Program-made: the position numbers and the translations under genes | Shown here: positions 9,290-17,426 of the stretch, in pieces | How positions within the stretch are numbered: the first letter of the stretch is position 1 | Layout of the letters: every line of letters starts with the position of its first letter | The notes under the pieces: generated by a model | What the model was told of the DNA's origin: nothing | Database searches by the model: none | Seen by the model: only the letters and a program-made list of their open reading frames with translations | NCBI RefSeq assembly: GCF_002754475.1 | Contig: NZ_PEFL01000002.1 | Location: 310,001-374,000 of the forward strand | Length of the DNA: 64,000 bases | Direction of reading: 5' to 3' | DNA from: Comamonas sp. 26 | GTDB taxonomy: Bacteria > Pseudomonadota > Gammaproteobacteria > Burkholderiales > Burkholderiaceae_C

Positions 9290-9365
9290 AGCTGCTTGCG
9301 GATGAATTGCATGGATTTCAAGCCTTTTCAAACCTGAAACCTATGCCAATCAAGCGCAAGCAGCT
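9290..9365. repeat. dispersed inverted repeat, uvrD-emrB gap
   Basis: AGCTGCTTGCG (9290-9300) and its exact complement CGCAAGCAGCT (9355-9365) flank 54 bp. Same core as the repeats at 24574, 27792, 52171 and 53611. It lies between the uvrD start and the emrB stop and could fold into the end of the efflux mRNA. Confidence 0.6.
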
Positions 9366-9392
9366 ATTAATTCAAGAAGCTCTTAAACGCAT

Positions 9393-10994
9393 TTAGTGAC
9401 CACCGGCTCCCGGCTCGACGACGCGTGTCGGCTTGGGTGCCAGCCAGATCGCGCAGGCCGCCAGAATAAAACCGCCAGCAATGATGAACATGATCTGGTT
9501 GGTGGCCAGCATCACGCTCTGGCTGGTGATGAGGTGGTCGAAGGCCGAGAGCGATGCATCCGGGCTCATTCCCGATTGCTGCAGACCTTGCAGTACCTCG
9601 CCGCTGCTGTCGCTCAAACCCACCAGCTCGGCGTGATTGCGCGTGGTGCCGTTCTCCCATGCGGTGTTGACCACAGACACTGCCGCAGCCCCCGACAAGG
9701 TGCGCAGAAAGTTCATCAGCCCGGCTGCGTTGTCCATCTCATGCGGCTCCACGCTGGCCAGCGCCAGCCCGGTGGTCGGGATGAAGAAGAACGGCAGGCC
9801 AAAGCCCATGAACATCAGCGGCAGGGCAATGTCCCAGTAGCCCATATCGGTGGTCGCAAACGCGCGCCAGCAGGTGATGACACCCATCCAGAACACACCG
9901 CCAAAGATCAGTTTGCGCGGGTCCATTTTGGCGGAAAGCCCTGCGGCAGCCGGTGCAACAAACAGCGCAAACAGACCCGTCCAGGCCGTCACCATGCCCG
10001 CCAGCGTGGCGGTGTAGCCCATAAAGCTTTGCAGCCACAGCGGCGTGAGCACGTTGACGGCAAAGAAGGCCGCAAACGCCAGACTGATGGTGAGCACCGC
10101 CATGGAAAAGCCTCTGTGCCTGAACACCCGCAAATCCACAATCGGGTGCTCGGCATGCAGCTCCCAGATCATGAAGGCAGCAAAGCCCACCACAGCAACC
10201 ACGGCCAGCGCCACGATCATGGGCGAGGCAAACCAGTCCAGGTTCTTGCCCTCATCCAGCATGAGCTGCAGCGAACCCACCCAGACGATGAGCAAAATCA
10301 GGCCCACGGTGTCAATCGGGTTCTTGAGCAGTGGCTGCTCATAACGCCGCACCAGATGCCATACACCGAAGGCACAGACCAGCGCCACCGGGATGTTGAT
10401 CAGAAAGATCCAGTGCCAGGTGTATTCATCGCAAATCCAGCCGCCCACGATGGGGCCGAGCACGGGCGCAATCAGCGTGGTCATGGACCACAGACCAATG
10501 GCCCCCGGAGCCATGCGCGGCGGGAAGATGCGCAGCAGCAACGACTGAGACAGCGGCATCAGCGGACCACCGGCCAGACCTTGCAAAATGCGCGCAAACA
10601 CCAGCATGCCCAGCGAATTGGCCATGCCGCACAGCAGCGATGCCAGACCAAACAGCGCCATGGAAGTGGCAAACACGCGCACCGCGCCAAAGCGCGAGGC
10701 CAGCCAGCCGGTCAATGGCACGGTGATGGCCTCGGCCACCGCGTAGCTGGTGATGACCCAGGTGCCCTGGCTGGTGGTCGCGCCCAGATTGCCCGCAATG
10801 CTGGGCACGGAAACATTGGCCACCGTCATGTCCAGCACGGCCATGAAGTTGGCCGCCGCCAGTACCAGCGCGGCCAGCCAGAGCGTTCCGCCTGTCAGCG
10901 GCACCATACCGGGTGCCATGGGTACGGCAGGTGCATCAGCCCCTGCTGCTGGCAAAGGGCTGGGGTGCACAGAACTTGCGTTGTGATCGCTCAT
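9393..10994 (-). CDS. emrB: DHA2 family multidrug transporter, EmrB type
   Basis: Proton-driven inner-membrane drug exporter of the 14-helix DHA2 subfamily, partner of the EmrA-type adaptor. I take ATG at 10994 (MSDHNASS), 10 bp after the adaptor stop; a longer frame to 11033 would overlap that gene and adds no recognisable domain. 533 residues. After a proline-rich leader, helix 1 contains the conserved AVLDMTVANVSVPSIAGNLG stretch; GWLASRFGAVRVF is the MFS motif A loop; the motif C region and YTWHWIFLINIPV are also typical. Last gene of the outer membrane factor-adaptor-transporter operon, under presumed control of the divergent TetR gene. Exact substrates unknown. Confidence 0.9.
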   Translation of the reverse strand: MSDHNASSVHPSPLPAAGADAPAVPMAPGMVPLTGGTLWLAALVLAAANFMAVLDMTVANVSVPSIAGNLGATTSQGTWVITSYAVAEAITVPLTGWLASRFGAVRVFATSMALFGLASLLCGMANSLGMLVFARILQGLAGGPLMPLSQSLLLRIFPPRMAPGAIGLWSMTTLIAPVLGPIVGGWICDEYTWHWIFLINIPVALVCAFGVWHLVRRYEQPLLKNPIDTVGLILLIVWVGSLQLMLDEGKNLDWFASPMIVALAVVAVVGFAAFMIWELHAEHPIVDLRVFRHRGFSMAVLTISLAFAAFFAVNVLTPLWLQSFMGYTATLAGMVTAWTGLFALFVAPAAAGLSAKMDPRKLIFGGVFWMGVITCWRAFATTDMGYWDIALPLMFMGFGLPFFFIPTTGLALASVEPHEMDNAAGLMNFLRTLSGAAAVSVVNTAWENGTTRNHAELVGLSDSSGEVLQGLQQSGMSPDASLSAFDHLITSQSVMLATNQIMFIIAGGFILAACAIWLAPKPTRVVEPGAGGH

Positions 10995-11004
10995 AACAAC
11001 AAGC

Positions 11005-12171
11005 TCACTGTGCGGCCGCCACGCCAGCGGCATCTGCAGGACCGGTGCGTGTATCCACCGTCACATGCATGGACAGGCCTACGCGCAGCGGGTTCTTTTC
11101 CAGCTCAGCCGGCTCCAGCTGAATACGCACCGGCAGGCGCTGCACCACCTTGATCCAGTTGCCTGTGGCGTTCTGCGCGGGAATGGCCGCAAATGCCGCG
11201 CCAGAGCCGCCGCTGAAGCCAACAATCGTGCCCTTGTACTTCACATCGCTGCTGTACAAATCCGCCTGCAGCTCTACCTGCTGGCCCACGCGCACCTTGC
11301 CCAGCTGGCCTTCCTTAAAGTTGGCATCTACATAAATTTGCTGCACAGGCACCACAGCCATCAGCGCGGCACCGGCCTGCACGCGTTGGCCAATCTGCAC
11401 ACTGCGTTTGGCAACCACGCCATCGACGGGAGCAAGCACCGTGGTGCGATCCAGATCAACCTGAGCCTGATCACGACGGGCCAGCGCCAGCAGCACTTCG
11501 GGATTGCTCTCGCCATCAGCGCCTTCAATCAGCGTGGCGTTGACCTGCTTGGCGCCAATGGCGGCTTCGCGGTTGGCCCTGGCCTGCGCCTGCGCTGCCA
11601 CCGCCGATGCCTGCTGTGCCTTGGCGGCGGCAAAAGCGTTCTGCGCCTGCGTCAACTCCTCACCAGAGACCGAGCCACTCTTGGCCAGCGCTTCACGGCG
11701 CTTCAAGTCAATGGTGGCGCGCTCCATATCCGCCTGCGCGGCCAGCAACTGGGCCGCGGCGCGCTTTTCATCCGCCTCGCGTGCCGTGACCTGCGCTTTC
11801 AGCCCGCCATCATTGGCCACATAGCCCTTGACGCGGCGCGTGGCGCGGGCCAGCTCGGCCTCGGCCTGGGCCAGTGCCAGCCTGGCGTCCGTGGGATCGA
11901 TGCGCACCAGCACATCGCCTTTTTTCACCGCTTGCGTATCTTTGACAAGCACCTCAAGCACCGTGCCGCCCACCGATGGAGTGACCAACGCCACCTCAGC
12001 CGCCGCGTAGGCGTTGTCGGTAGAGACAAAGTGGGAGGAGTGCAGCCACCAGTAGGCACCTGCAGCAATACCCGCCACGATGACCACACCGGCCAGTCCA
12101 CCCAGCAGCTTGTTACGGCGCTGCATGCGGGCAGCAGGATTGGCGCTCACGGAAGTAGCGTTTTCAGTCAT
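11005..12171 (-). CDS. emrA: HlyD/EmrA-type periplasmic efflux adaptor
   Basis: Membrane fusion protein linking the EmrB-type pump to the outer membrane channel. 388 residues: short cytoplasmic N-terminus, one membrane segment at about 22-43 (LLGGLAGVVIVAGIAAGAYWW), then SSHFVSTDNAYAAAEVALVTPSVGGTV, the biotinyl-lipoyl half-motif typical of EmrA. A long alpha-helical hairpin rich in Ala, Glu and Arg spans about residues 110-210, followed by a beta-barrel domain (VDANFKEGQLGKVRVGQ). Lies 35 bp downstream of the outer membrane factor gene and 10 bp upstream of emrB. Confidence 0.9.
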   Translation of the reverse strand: MTENATSVSANPAARMQRRNKLLGGLAGVVIVAGIAAGAYWWLHSSHFVSTDNAYAAAEVALVTPSVGGTVLEVLVKDTQAVKKGDVLVRIDPTDARLALAQAEAELARATRRVKGYVANDGGLKAQVTAREADEKRAAAQLLAAQADMERATIDLKRREALAKSGSVSGEELTQAQNAFAAAKAQQASAVAAQAQARANREAAIGAKQVNATLIEGADGESNPEVLLALARRDQAQVDLDRTTVLAPVDGVVAKRSVQIGQRVQAGAALMAVVPVQQIYVDANFKEGQLGKVRVGQQVELQADLYSSDVKYKGTIVGFSGGSGAAFAAIPAQNATGNWIKVVQRLPVRIQLEPAELEKNPLRVGLSMHVTVDTRTGPADAAGVAAAQ

Positions 12172-12206
12172 ACGAAACCTTGGAATTATTCAGTTCTAGA
12201 AATCGA

Positions 12207-13706
12207 TCAGGCCTGGGGCTGCTCAGCCGTCTTTTGCACGCTGGCGTCTTCGCTCCAGCCCCCGCCCAGTGCGCGGTGCAGGCCAATGTCCAGCGCCAAT
12301 GCGCGCGACTGCACATCGACCAGCTGGCGTACGCTGGCTAGCAACTGGTCTTCGGCAGACAGAACATCGAGGTAGCGCGCCAGCCCACCTTCATAGCGGT
12401 TTCGGGCCACGCGGTGCGCTTCAGTCGCTGCCTCTACGGCCTGTTGCATGGCCGTCAACTGCTGCTGCAATGCGCGTTGGCTGGTGGCGTTGTCTGCCAC
12501 TTCCTGCAAGGCGCGGTTGAGCGTGCTGCGGTACTGCGCTGTGGCTTCGTCATAACGGGCACGGGCCGCGCCCAGCTCAGAGCGCAGACGACCGCCGTTG
12601 AAGATGGGCAGGCTGATGGCAGGGCCAATGCTGGCAATGCTGGAGCCGCTCTTGGCCAGCATGTCCAGCCCCAGCGACTGCACGCCGATAAAGGCGCTCA
12701 AGTTCACATCGGGGTAAAACTCGGCCTGCTGCGCAGCTACGCGCGATTCCAGCGCCTGCGCCTGCAGCCTTGCTGCCACCACATCGGGCCTGCGACCCAG
12801 CAGGTTGGCGGACAGTTGCTCTGGCAAGGCCCAGTGCTGCCGCCATAGTGATTGCAGGCGTTTAGCGTCAATCTGAATATGTGCGCCGCGGTCAGGCGCA
12901 GCGCCCATCAACGCAGCAATGCTGTTGCGCTGCAAAGCCACCTGCTCCTGCATTTGCGACAGTTCAGCGCGGGCGGCTGCCAGCCTTGCATTCGCACTGT
13001 GTACGCTGCCCTTGTTTTCCAGGCCATTGGCATAGCGTTCGGCAAACAGGTTTGCCGTGGCCTGACGCACTTTGACAGACTGCTCCAGCGTCTGCTCATT
13101 CGCAGCCAGGCGCAGCAACTGCGCATAGGCACTGGCCACGTTGCTGGACAACAGCAGGCGCGCCTGCGCGGCATCGGCCTCGCGGGCGGCCAGCTCACCA
13201 GCAGCGGCGGCAACTGCTGCACGTTGCTTGCCCCACAAATCCAGCGACCAGCTCAAATCCAGCGTGGCGCGGCCATAGTCATTCATGCCGCGAGGAGTAA
13301 AAGCATCTGGACTCAGGTGGTTGTAGCTGAGCTTGTCTTCACTGGCCGATGCGCGGGCCGATAGCTGCGGCGCGCTGGCCGATTCGCGCACGCCCAGCAC
13401 GGCCTTGGCCTGTTGCACGCGGGCTGCTGCAGCGGCCATGTCTGGTGCAGTTTGCAGGGCTTCGCCAATCAGCTGGTCAAGCTGTGCATCGGCATAGCGC
13501 TGCCACCATTGCTGTGTGGGCCAGTCCATGCGCGGGGCATTGCGCGTGGCCTGCAGAGCGTCTGGCACAGGCTGATTCAGCGCTGCCTTTCCATTCCATT
13601 CAGGAACCTGAGCGCAGGCGGCCAGCAAGATGGGCAAGCCAAGGATCAGCCAGCCATGGCGCGTGCGCGGGCTGCCCTCCAACGCAGATGCGATGCGTGT
13701 TGTCAT
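12207..13706 (-). CDS. outer membrane efflux lipoprotein, NodT/TolC family
   Basis: Outer membrane channel of the tripartite efflux system. 499 residues with a type II signal peptide: hydrophobic WLILGLPILLAAC, a lipobox LAAC near residue 31, so N-terminally lipidated. Two OEP repeats of long helices follow, with the NodT-type PAISLPIFNGGRLRSELGAA segment and VQSLGLDML loop. First gene of the operon; its start codon directly abuts a large inverted repeat (13707-13760), leaving no obvious Shine-Dalgarno, so operator binding would cover both promoter and start region. Family assignment is secure, substrates unknown. Confidence 0.9.
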   Translation of the reverse strand: MTTRIASALEGSPRTRHGWLILGLPILLAACAQVPEWNGKAALNQPVPDALQATRNAPRMDWPTQQWWQRYADAQLDQLIGEALQTAPDMAAAAARVQQAKAVLGVRESASAPQLSARASASEDKLSYNHLSPDAFTPRGMNDYGRATLDLSWSLDLWGKQRAAVAAAAGELAAREADAAQARLLLSSNVASAYAQLLRLAANEQTLEQSVKVRQATANLFAERYANGLENKGSVHSANARLAAARAELSQMQEQVALQRNSIAALMGAAPDRGAHIQIDAKRLQSLWRQHWALPEQLSANLLGRRPDVVAARLQAQALESRVAAQQAEFYPDVNLSAFIGVQSLGLDMLAKSGSSIASIGPAISLPIFNGGRLRSELGAARARYDEATAQYRSTLNRALQEVADNATSQRALQQQLTAMQQAVEAATEAHRVARNRYEGGLARYLDVLSAEDQLLASVRQLVDVQSRALALDIGLHRALGGGWSEDASVQKTAEQPQA

Positions 13707-13760
13707 TGAAATACTTTAATAATGAACTGTACGGTACAGTATATGTTTTAGAGTATTTCA
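13707..13760. promoter_or_regulatory. nested palindromic operator between efflux operon and TetR gene
   Basis: Inner perfect palindrome ACTGTAC-G-GTACAGT (13726-13740) sits at the centre of an outer perfect 9-bp inverted repeat TGAAATACT (13707-13715) / AGTATTTCA (13752-13760); the two centres differ by half a base pair. It is A+T-rich, adjoins the outer membrane factor start codon and lies 53 bp before the TetR gene. This is the layout expected for a TetR-family autorepressor site controlling both directions. Confidence 0.75.
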
Positions 13761-13813
13761 ATCGCAAGAGATACACTGAAAGACATCACATCAACCCAAG
13801 GACATTTCTCCTC

Positions 13814-14422
13814 ATGCGCACCAAAACGGAGGAAAAGCGACAGGCCATCATTGATGTCGCAGCAGCCACCTTTGGCGAGCTGGGCTTTGAGCGCACTTCC
13901 ATGTCCGAGATCTGCACGCGGCTGGGCGGCTCCAAGGCCACGCTGTACAACTATTTCCCATCGAAAGAAGCGCTGTTTCTGGAGGTGATGTTTCAGGCCT
14001 CCGAAGCCGACTTTCAGAACACCATGCTGGCGCTGCAAACGCCAGGCGACGATGCGGCGCAGACGCTGCGGGACTTTGGTCAGCGTTTTCTGGGCCTGCT
14101 GTATTCGCCCAATGTGATGGCTGTGCGCCGCCTGCTGGTATCAGAAGGCGGGCGCTCCAATATCGGCCAGCGCTGCTGGGAAATGGGGCCAGCCAGGGGT
14201 AATGCCGCCATCAAGGATTTTTTGCAGCTGGGCATTGAGCGCCAGCTGCTGCGCGCGGCCGATACCGAAATCATGATGCACCAGCTGCTGGCCTTGCTCG
14301 AAGCCGAGTTGCTGCCGCGCTTTGTGTTTCAGCATCTGCCGGCCCCAACGCCCGAAGAGATCATCCAGATCAGCGAACGGGCGGTTGAAACCTTCATGCG
14401 CGCCTATGGCTCAAAACCTTAA
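13814..14422 (+). CDS. TetR/AcrR family regulator of the adjacent efflux operon
   Basis: Predicted ligand-responsive repressor. I use ATG at 13814 (MRTKTEEKRQAIIDVAAATF, 202 residues); the frame is open upstream to 13349 but that part is antisense to the outer membrane factor gene. Residues about 9-55 form the TetR helix-turn-helix, with FGELGFERTSMSEICTRLGG and KATLYNYFPSKEALF as the recognition region. The C-terminal part (about 60-202) is the all-helical ligand and dimer domain. Divergent arrangement with a central palindrome supports auto- and operon repression; the inducer is unknown. Confidence 0.88.
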   Translation: MRTKTEEKRQAIIDVAAATFGELGFERTSMSEICTRLGGSKATLYNYFPSKEALFLEVMFQASEADFQNTMLALQTPGDDAAQTLRDFGQRFLGLLYSPNVMAVRRLLVSEGGRSNIGQRCWEMGPARGNAAIKDFLQLGIERQLLRAADTEIMMHQLLALLEAELLPRFVFQHLPAPTPEEIIQISERAVETFMRAYGSKP

Positions 14423-14658
14423 GAGCATCTAAATAATGTCTATATGAAATTCCATATAACCATCATAAGATCGTGTGGACATACGCTTTTGGCCAGCTCC
14501 ATATAAAATCAATCACCGGGCCCAAGATTCTTGTGGTCCGGTTTTTTTTGCCCGCGTTTCGCATGCCGGGGGAAAACCGGTCTCCAAGCCAAGCGCCTAT
14601 CCTTGAAATTTAAGCAAGCCATGGGCCTGCTGCAAACTCTCTGGAGCTTGGAAACAAA
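14423..14658 (+). promoter_or_regulatory. guaC upstream region with promoter-like elements and a terminator
   Basis: This 236-bp gap holds an A+T-rich first part with two copies of TCCATATAA (14451-14459, 14498-14506), a TGGACA at 14476-14481 that could be a -35 for a -10 around 14500-14507, then the intrinsic terminator at 14515-14549, and about 109 bp more before guaC. No convincing promoter is visible after the terminator. Either the terminator belongs to the TetR gene and the guaC promoter is cryptic, or guaC is attenuated through this leader. I do not recognise a known riboswitch in it. Confidence 0.45.
14515..14549 (+). terminator. intrinsic terminator upstream of guaC
   Basis: ACCGGGCC pairs with GGTCCGGT (one G-U), extended by CAAG / CTTG around a small loop, and is followed by eight T residues. 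It lies 93 bp after the TetR stop and 110 bp before guaC. Confidence 0.8.
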
Positions 14659-15636
14659 ATGGAAATCTTCGACTACGACAACATTCTTCTGCTGCCTCGC
14701 ATGTGCCGCGTTGAAAGTCGTTCGGAATGTGACACCAGCGTGGTGCTGGGCAACCGCAGCTTCAAGCTGCCCGTGGTGCCCGCCAACATGAAGACGGTGG
14801 TGGACGAGAAGATCTGCGCCTACCTTGCGCAAAACGGCTTCTTCTATGTGATGCACCGTTTTGACATTGACAACGTGGCCTTCACCAAGGACATGCAGTC
14901 CAAGGGTCTGTTCGCCTCGATCTCTCTGGGCGTCAAACAACCCGACTACGACACGGTCGACAGCTTTGTCGCAGACGGCATCTGCCCCGAATACATCACC
15001 ATCGACATTGCCCACGGCCATGCCGAGAGCGTGAAGAACATGATCCAGTACATCAAGGCCAAGATCCCCGCGGCCTTTGTGATTGCTGGCAACGTGGCCA
15101 CACCCGAAGCCGTGATCGACCTGGAAAACTGGGGTGCCGATGCCACCAAGGTGGGCGTGGGCCCCGGCAAGGTGTGCATCACCAAGCTCAAGACCGGCTT
15201 TGGCACGGGCGGCTGGCAGCTGTCGGCGCTCAAGTGGTGCGCCCGCGTGGCGACCAAGCCCATCATTGCCGACGGCGGCATTCGCAGCCATGGCGACATT
15301 GCCAAGAGCATCCGCTTTGGTGCCACCATGATCATGATTGGCTCGCTGTTTGCAGGCCATGAAGAATCGCCAGGCAAAACCGTGGAAGTGGACGGCAAGC
15401 TGTTCAAGGAATACTACGGCTCGGCGTCTGACTTCAACAAGGGCGAGTACAAGCACGTTGAAGGCAAGCGCATTCTTGAACCCATCAAGGGTCCTCTGAT
15501 GAATACGCTGATCGAAATGCAGCAGGACACTCAGTCCTCCATCAGCTACTCGGGCGGCACCAAGCTCATGGACATCCGCAAGGTCAACTACGTCATTCTC
15601 GGCGGCGACAACGCTGGCGAGCATCTGCTGATGTAA
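14659..15636 (+). CDS. guaC: GMP reductase
   Basis: Converts GMP to IMP with NADPH, feeding guanine nucleotides back to the adenine branch. 325 residues, IMPDH/GMPR TIM barrel without CBS domains. Start [14 protein letters not shown] is typical of the compact GMP reductase subfamily also found in Gram-positives. The catalytic Cys sits near residue 173 in [15 protein letters not shown], and [17 protein letters not shown] and [19 protein letters not shown] form the phosphate-binding part. The C-terminus has no IMPDH-style Arg/Tyr flap motif. Monocistronic, with a terminator 52 bp downstream. Regulation may involve the upstream terminator. Confidence 0.9.
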   Translation: MEIFDYDNILLLPRMCRVESRSECDTSVVLGNRSFKLPVVPANMKTVVDEKICAYLAQNGFFYVMHRFDIDNVAFTKDMQSKGLFASISLGVKQPDYDTVDSFVADGICPEYITIDIAHGHAESVKNMIQYIKAKIPAAFVIAGNVATPEAVIDLENWGADATKVGVGPGKVCITKLKTGFGTGGWQLSALKWCARVATKPIIADGGIRSHGDIAKSIRFGATMIMIGSLFAGHEESPGKTVEVDGKLFKEYYGSASDFNKGEYKHVEGKRILEPIKGPLMNTLIEMQQDTQSSISYSGGTKLMDIRKVNYVILGGDNAGEHLLM

Positions 15637-15687
15637 GCGCGTAAGCGCAATTCACCAGCGCGAAGGTGAACCTCCAAAAAAAGCATC

Positions 15688-15717
15688 AAGGGCAGCTTAG
15701 GCTGCCCTTGTTGTTTC
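15688..15717 (+). terminator. intrinsic terminator after guaC
   Basis: Perfect 9-bp stem AAGGGCAGC / GCTGCCCTT, TTAG loop, then GTTGTTTCT. Confidence 0.75.
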
Positions 15718-15821
15718 TGCGCCCAGGGCGCACAACTGATCTGTGTTCGCTCCAGTCATTGCCAGCGCCCTCAGGGCTTAGCATGTTGGCATTCATAAAA
15801 AAACTCCAAGGAAACAACGCA

Positions 15822-16700
15822 ATGAGCACTTTGAAGATCGCCGTTCTGGGCACAGGAATGATGGGCCTGCCCATGGCGCGCCGCCTCGCTCAGGCCGGCC
15901 ATGAAGTCCACGCCTGGAACCGCACCCGCGCCAAGGCCGAAGCACTGACCGCTGATGGCGTGACCATTCACGACAACGCCGCAGACGCCGTACGCGGCGT
16001 GGACTTTGCCGTGAGCCTGCTGGAGAGCGGCGCCATCGTCGGCGAAGTGCTGTTCAATCTGGGCGTGGCAGATGCCATGCCCAAAGGCTCGCTCTTCATC
16101 GACATGGCCTCCATCCAGCCACGTGAAGCCCGTGAGCACGCCAGCAAGCTCAACGCCTTGGGCGTGCAACAAATTGACGCCCCCGTTTCCGGCGGAACGC
16201 TAGGCGCAGAAGCCGGCACACTGGCCATCATGGCTGGTGGTGATGCTACAGATTTTGAACGTGCCCTGCCCGTCTTTGCTGCGCTAGGCCGTGCAACCCA
16301 TGTGGGCCCGCATGGAACAGGCCAGCTGGCAAAATTAGCCAACCAGATGATTGTGGGCATCACCATCGGTGCCGTGGCCGAAGCCTTGCTGCTGGCCGAA
16401 CGCGGCGGTGCCGACCCCGCCAAGGTTCGTGAAGCGATCTCGGGCGGTTTTGCCGACAGCCGCATCCTTCAGGTACATGGCGAACGCATGGTCAACCATG
16501 ACTTTGCGCCGCGCGGCCGCATGACGGTGCAGCTGAAAGACATGCGCAACGCCACGGCCACCGCCGATGAAATCGGCTTTGACGCCCCTATTACTGGCTT
16601 GCTTGAACAACTCTATGCCGAAGGCGTGAAGAACGGTCTGGGTGATCTGGATCAAGCCGGCCTGTTCGTAGAATTGCAAAGACGCAACGCACTGGATTGA
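15822..16700 (+). CDS. NAD(P)-dependent dehydrogenase, 3-hydroxyisobutyrate dehydrogenase family
   Basis: Beta-hydroxyacid dehydrogenase of 292 residues. ATG at 15822 is preceded by AAGGA, while the longer frame to 15666 runs through the guaC terminator. N-terminal Rossmann motif GTGMMGLPMARRLAQAGHEV (GxGxMGxxMA), substrate loop DAPVSGGTLGAEAGTLAIM, and catalytic Lys in KLANQMIVG near residue 170. These fit 3-hydroxyisobutyrate, tartronate semialdehyde or related reductases; the sequence does not decide the substrate, and the neighbours give no pathway. Directly upstream of the tRNA-Lys cluster. Confidence 0.85.
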   Translation: MSTLKIAVLGTGMMGLPMARRLAQAGHEVHAWNRTRAKAEALTADGVTIHDNAADAVRGVDFAVSLLESGAIVGEVLFNLGVADAMPKGSLFIDMASIQPREAREHASKLNALGVQQIDAPVSGGTLGAEAGTLAIMAGGDATDFERALPVFAALGRATHVGPHGTGQLAKLANQMIVGITIGAVAEALLLAERGGADPAKVREAISGGFADSRILQVHGERMVNHDFAPRGRMTVQLKDMRNATATADEIGFDAPITGLLEQLYAEGVKNGLGDLDQAGLFVELQRRNALD

Positions 16701-16714
16701 AAAAAACCACGGGT

Positions 16715-16747
16715 TTTCCTGCAACCCCTCCAGAAATAGCGCATAAT
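16715..16747 (+). promoter_or_regulatory. likely promoter of the tRNA-Lys cluster
   Basis: CATAAT at 16742-16747 is a good -10 lying 32 bp before the first mature tRNA; a -35 is only weakly matched (CTGCAA at 16719-16724 with 17-bp spacing). Position rather than consensus strength supports the call. Confidence 0.45.
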
Positions 16748-16779
16748 TGCGGTCTTGCTTGCAGCGCAGGCGAGACGTG

Positions 16780-16855
16780 GGGCTCTTAGCTCAGCTGGTA
16801 GAGCAGCGGACTCTTAATCCGTTGGTCGAGTGTTCGAATCACTCAGGGCCCACCA
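16780..16855 (+). tRNA. tRNA-Lys(CUU), copy 1
   Basis: 76 nt with encoded CCA. Acceptor GGGCTCT pairs with AGGGCCC (one G-U), D arm AGCTCAGCTGG, anticodon loop CTCTTAA giving CUU, variable GGTCG, T loop TTCGAAT. Differs from copies 2-4 by C instead of T in the D loop. Confidence 0.97.
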
Positions 16856-16908
16856 AATATTCTTCAATCTGGTTTCGCATCAGATTGATCCTCCGGATTT
16901 ACTCCGGC

Positions 16909-16984
16909 GGGCTCTTAGCTCAGTTGGTAGAGCAGCGGACTCTTAATCCGTTGGTCGAGTGTTCGAATCACTCAGGGCCCACCA
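16909..16984 (+). tRNA. tRNA-Lys(CUU), copy 2
   Basis: Identical cloverleaf to copy 1 except for AGCTCAGTTGG in the D arm; CCA encoded; anticodon CUU. Separated from copy 1 by 53 bp. Confidence 0.97.
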
Positions 16985-17035
16985 AAATTTATTAGATCTG
17001 CTTCTGGCAGGTCGAAACCTCCGGTTAATTCCGGC

Positions 17036-17111
17036 GGGCTCTTAGCTCAGTTGGTAGAGCAGCGGACTCTTAATCCGTTGGTCGAGTGTTCGAATCACTC
17101 AGGGCCCACCA
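17036..17111 (+). tRNA. tRNA-Lys(CUU), copy 3
   Basis: Same sequence as copy 2. The 51-bp spacer before it is almost identical to that before copy 4. Confidence 0.97.
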
Positions 17112-17162
17112 AAATTTGTTAGATCTGCTTCTGGCAGGTCAAAACCTCCGGTTAATTCCGGC

Positions 17163-17238
17163 GGGCTCTTAGCTCAGTTGGTAGAGCAGCGGACTCTTAA
17201 TCCGTTGGTCGAGTGTTCGAATCACTCAGGGCCCACCA
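17163..17238 (+). tRNA. tRNA-Lys(CUU), copy 4
   Basis: Same sequence as copies 2 and 3. Last of the array; the shared transcript ends at the terminator 7 bp downstream. Confidence 0.97.
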
Positions 17239-17245
17239 AATATTC

Positions 17246-17279
17246 AAAAGCCAAAGTTCTCACGAACTTTGGCTTTTTT
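17246..17279 (+). terminator. intrinsic terminator of the tRNA-Lys array
   Basis: Perfect 14-bp stem AAAAGCCAAAGTTC / GAACTTTGGCTTTT, TCAC loop, T run. Confidence 0.9.
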
Positions 17280-17426
17280 GTTTGGCGCTTTCGCTTCCTC
17301 ACTTCTTATCTCCCTGCCCACATCAAAGCGTGAGTTCTGTCACGGCTGCAGCGGGTATCTCAGGCATCATGCAGGCATATTGGCACCCAAGCCCGCGCAC
17401 AACCGTGCAAGCCATCAAGATTCACT

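Larger units (their letters stand above)
16909..17238 (+). repeat. tandem duplication of a 127-bp tRNA-Lys plus spacer unit
   Basis: Copies 2, 3 and 4 start exactly 127 bp apart. The spacers after copies 2 and 3 differ at only two positions (A/G and G/A), while the spacer after copy 1 is different in its first half. This points to recent unit duplication at the 3' end of the array. Confidence 0.9.

Noticed and set aside
9396..11153. 585-residue frame opposite emrB
   Set aside because: Arg/His/Gln-rich shadow of the transporter gene; no ribosome site or domain.
14509..15624. 371-residue frame opposite guaC
   Set aside because: Runs through the guaC terminator and mirrors the guaC frame.
16780..17238. 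CRISPR-like array because of regular 76-bp repeats and 51-53-bp spacers
   Set aside because: The repeats are complete tRNA-Lys genes and the spacers are similar to each other.
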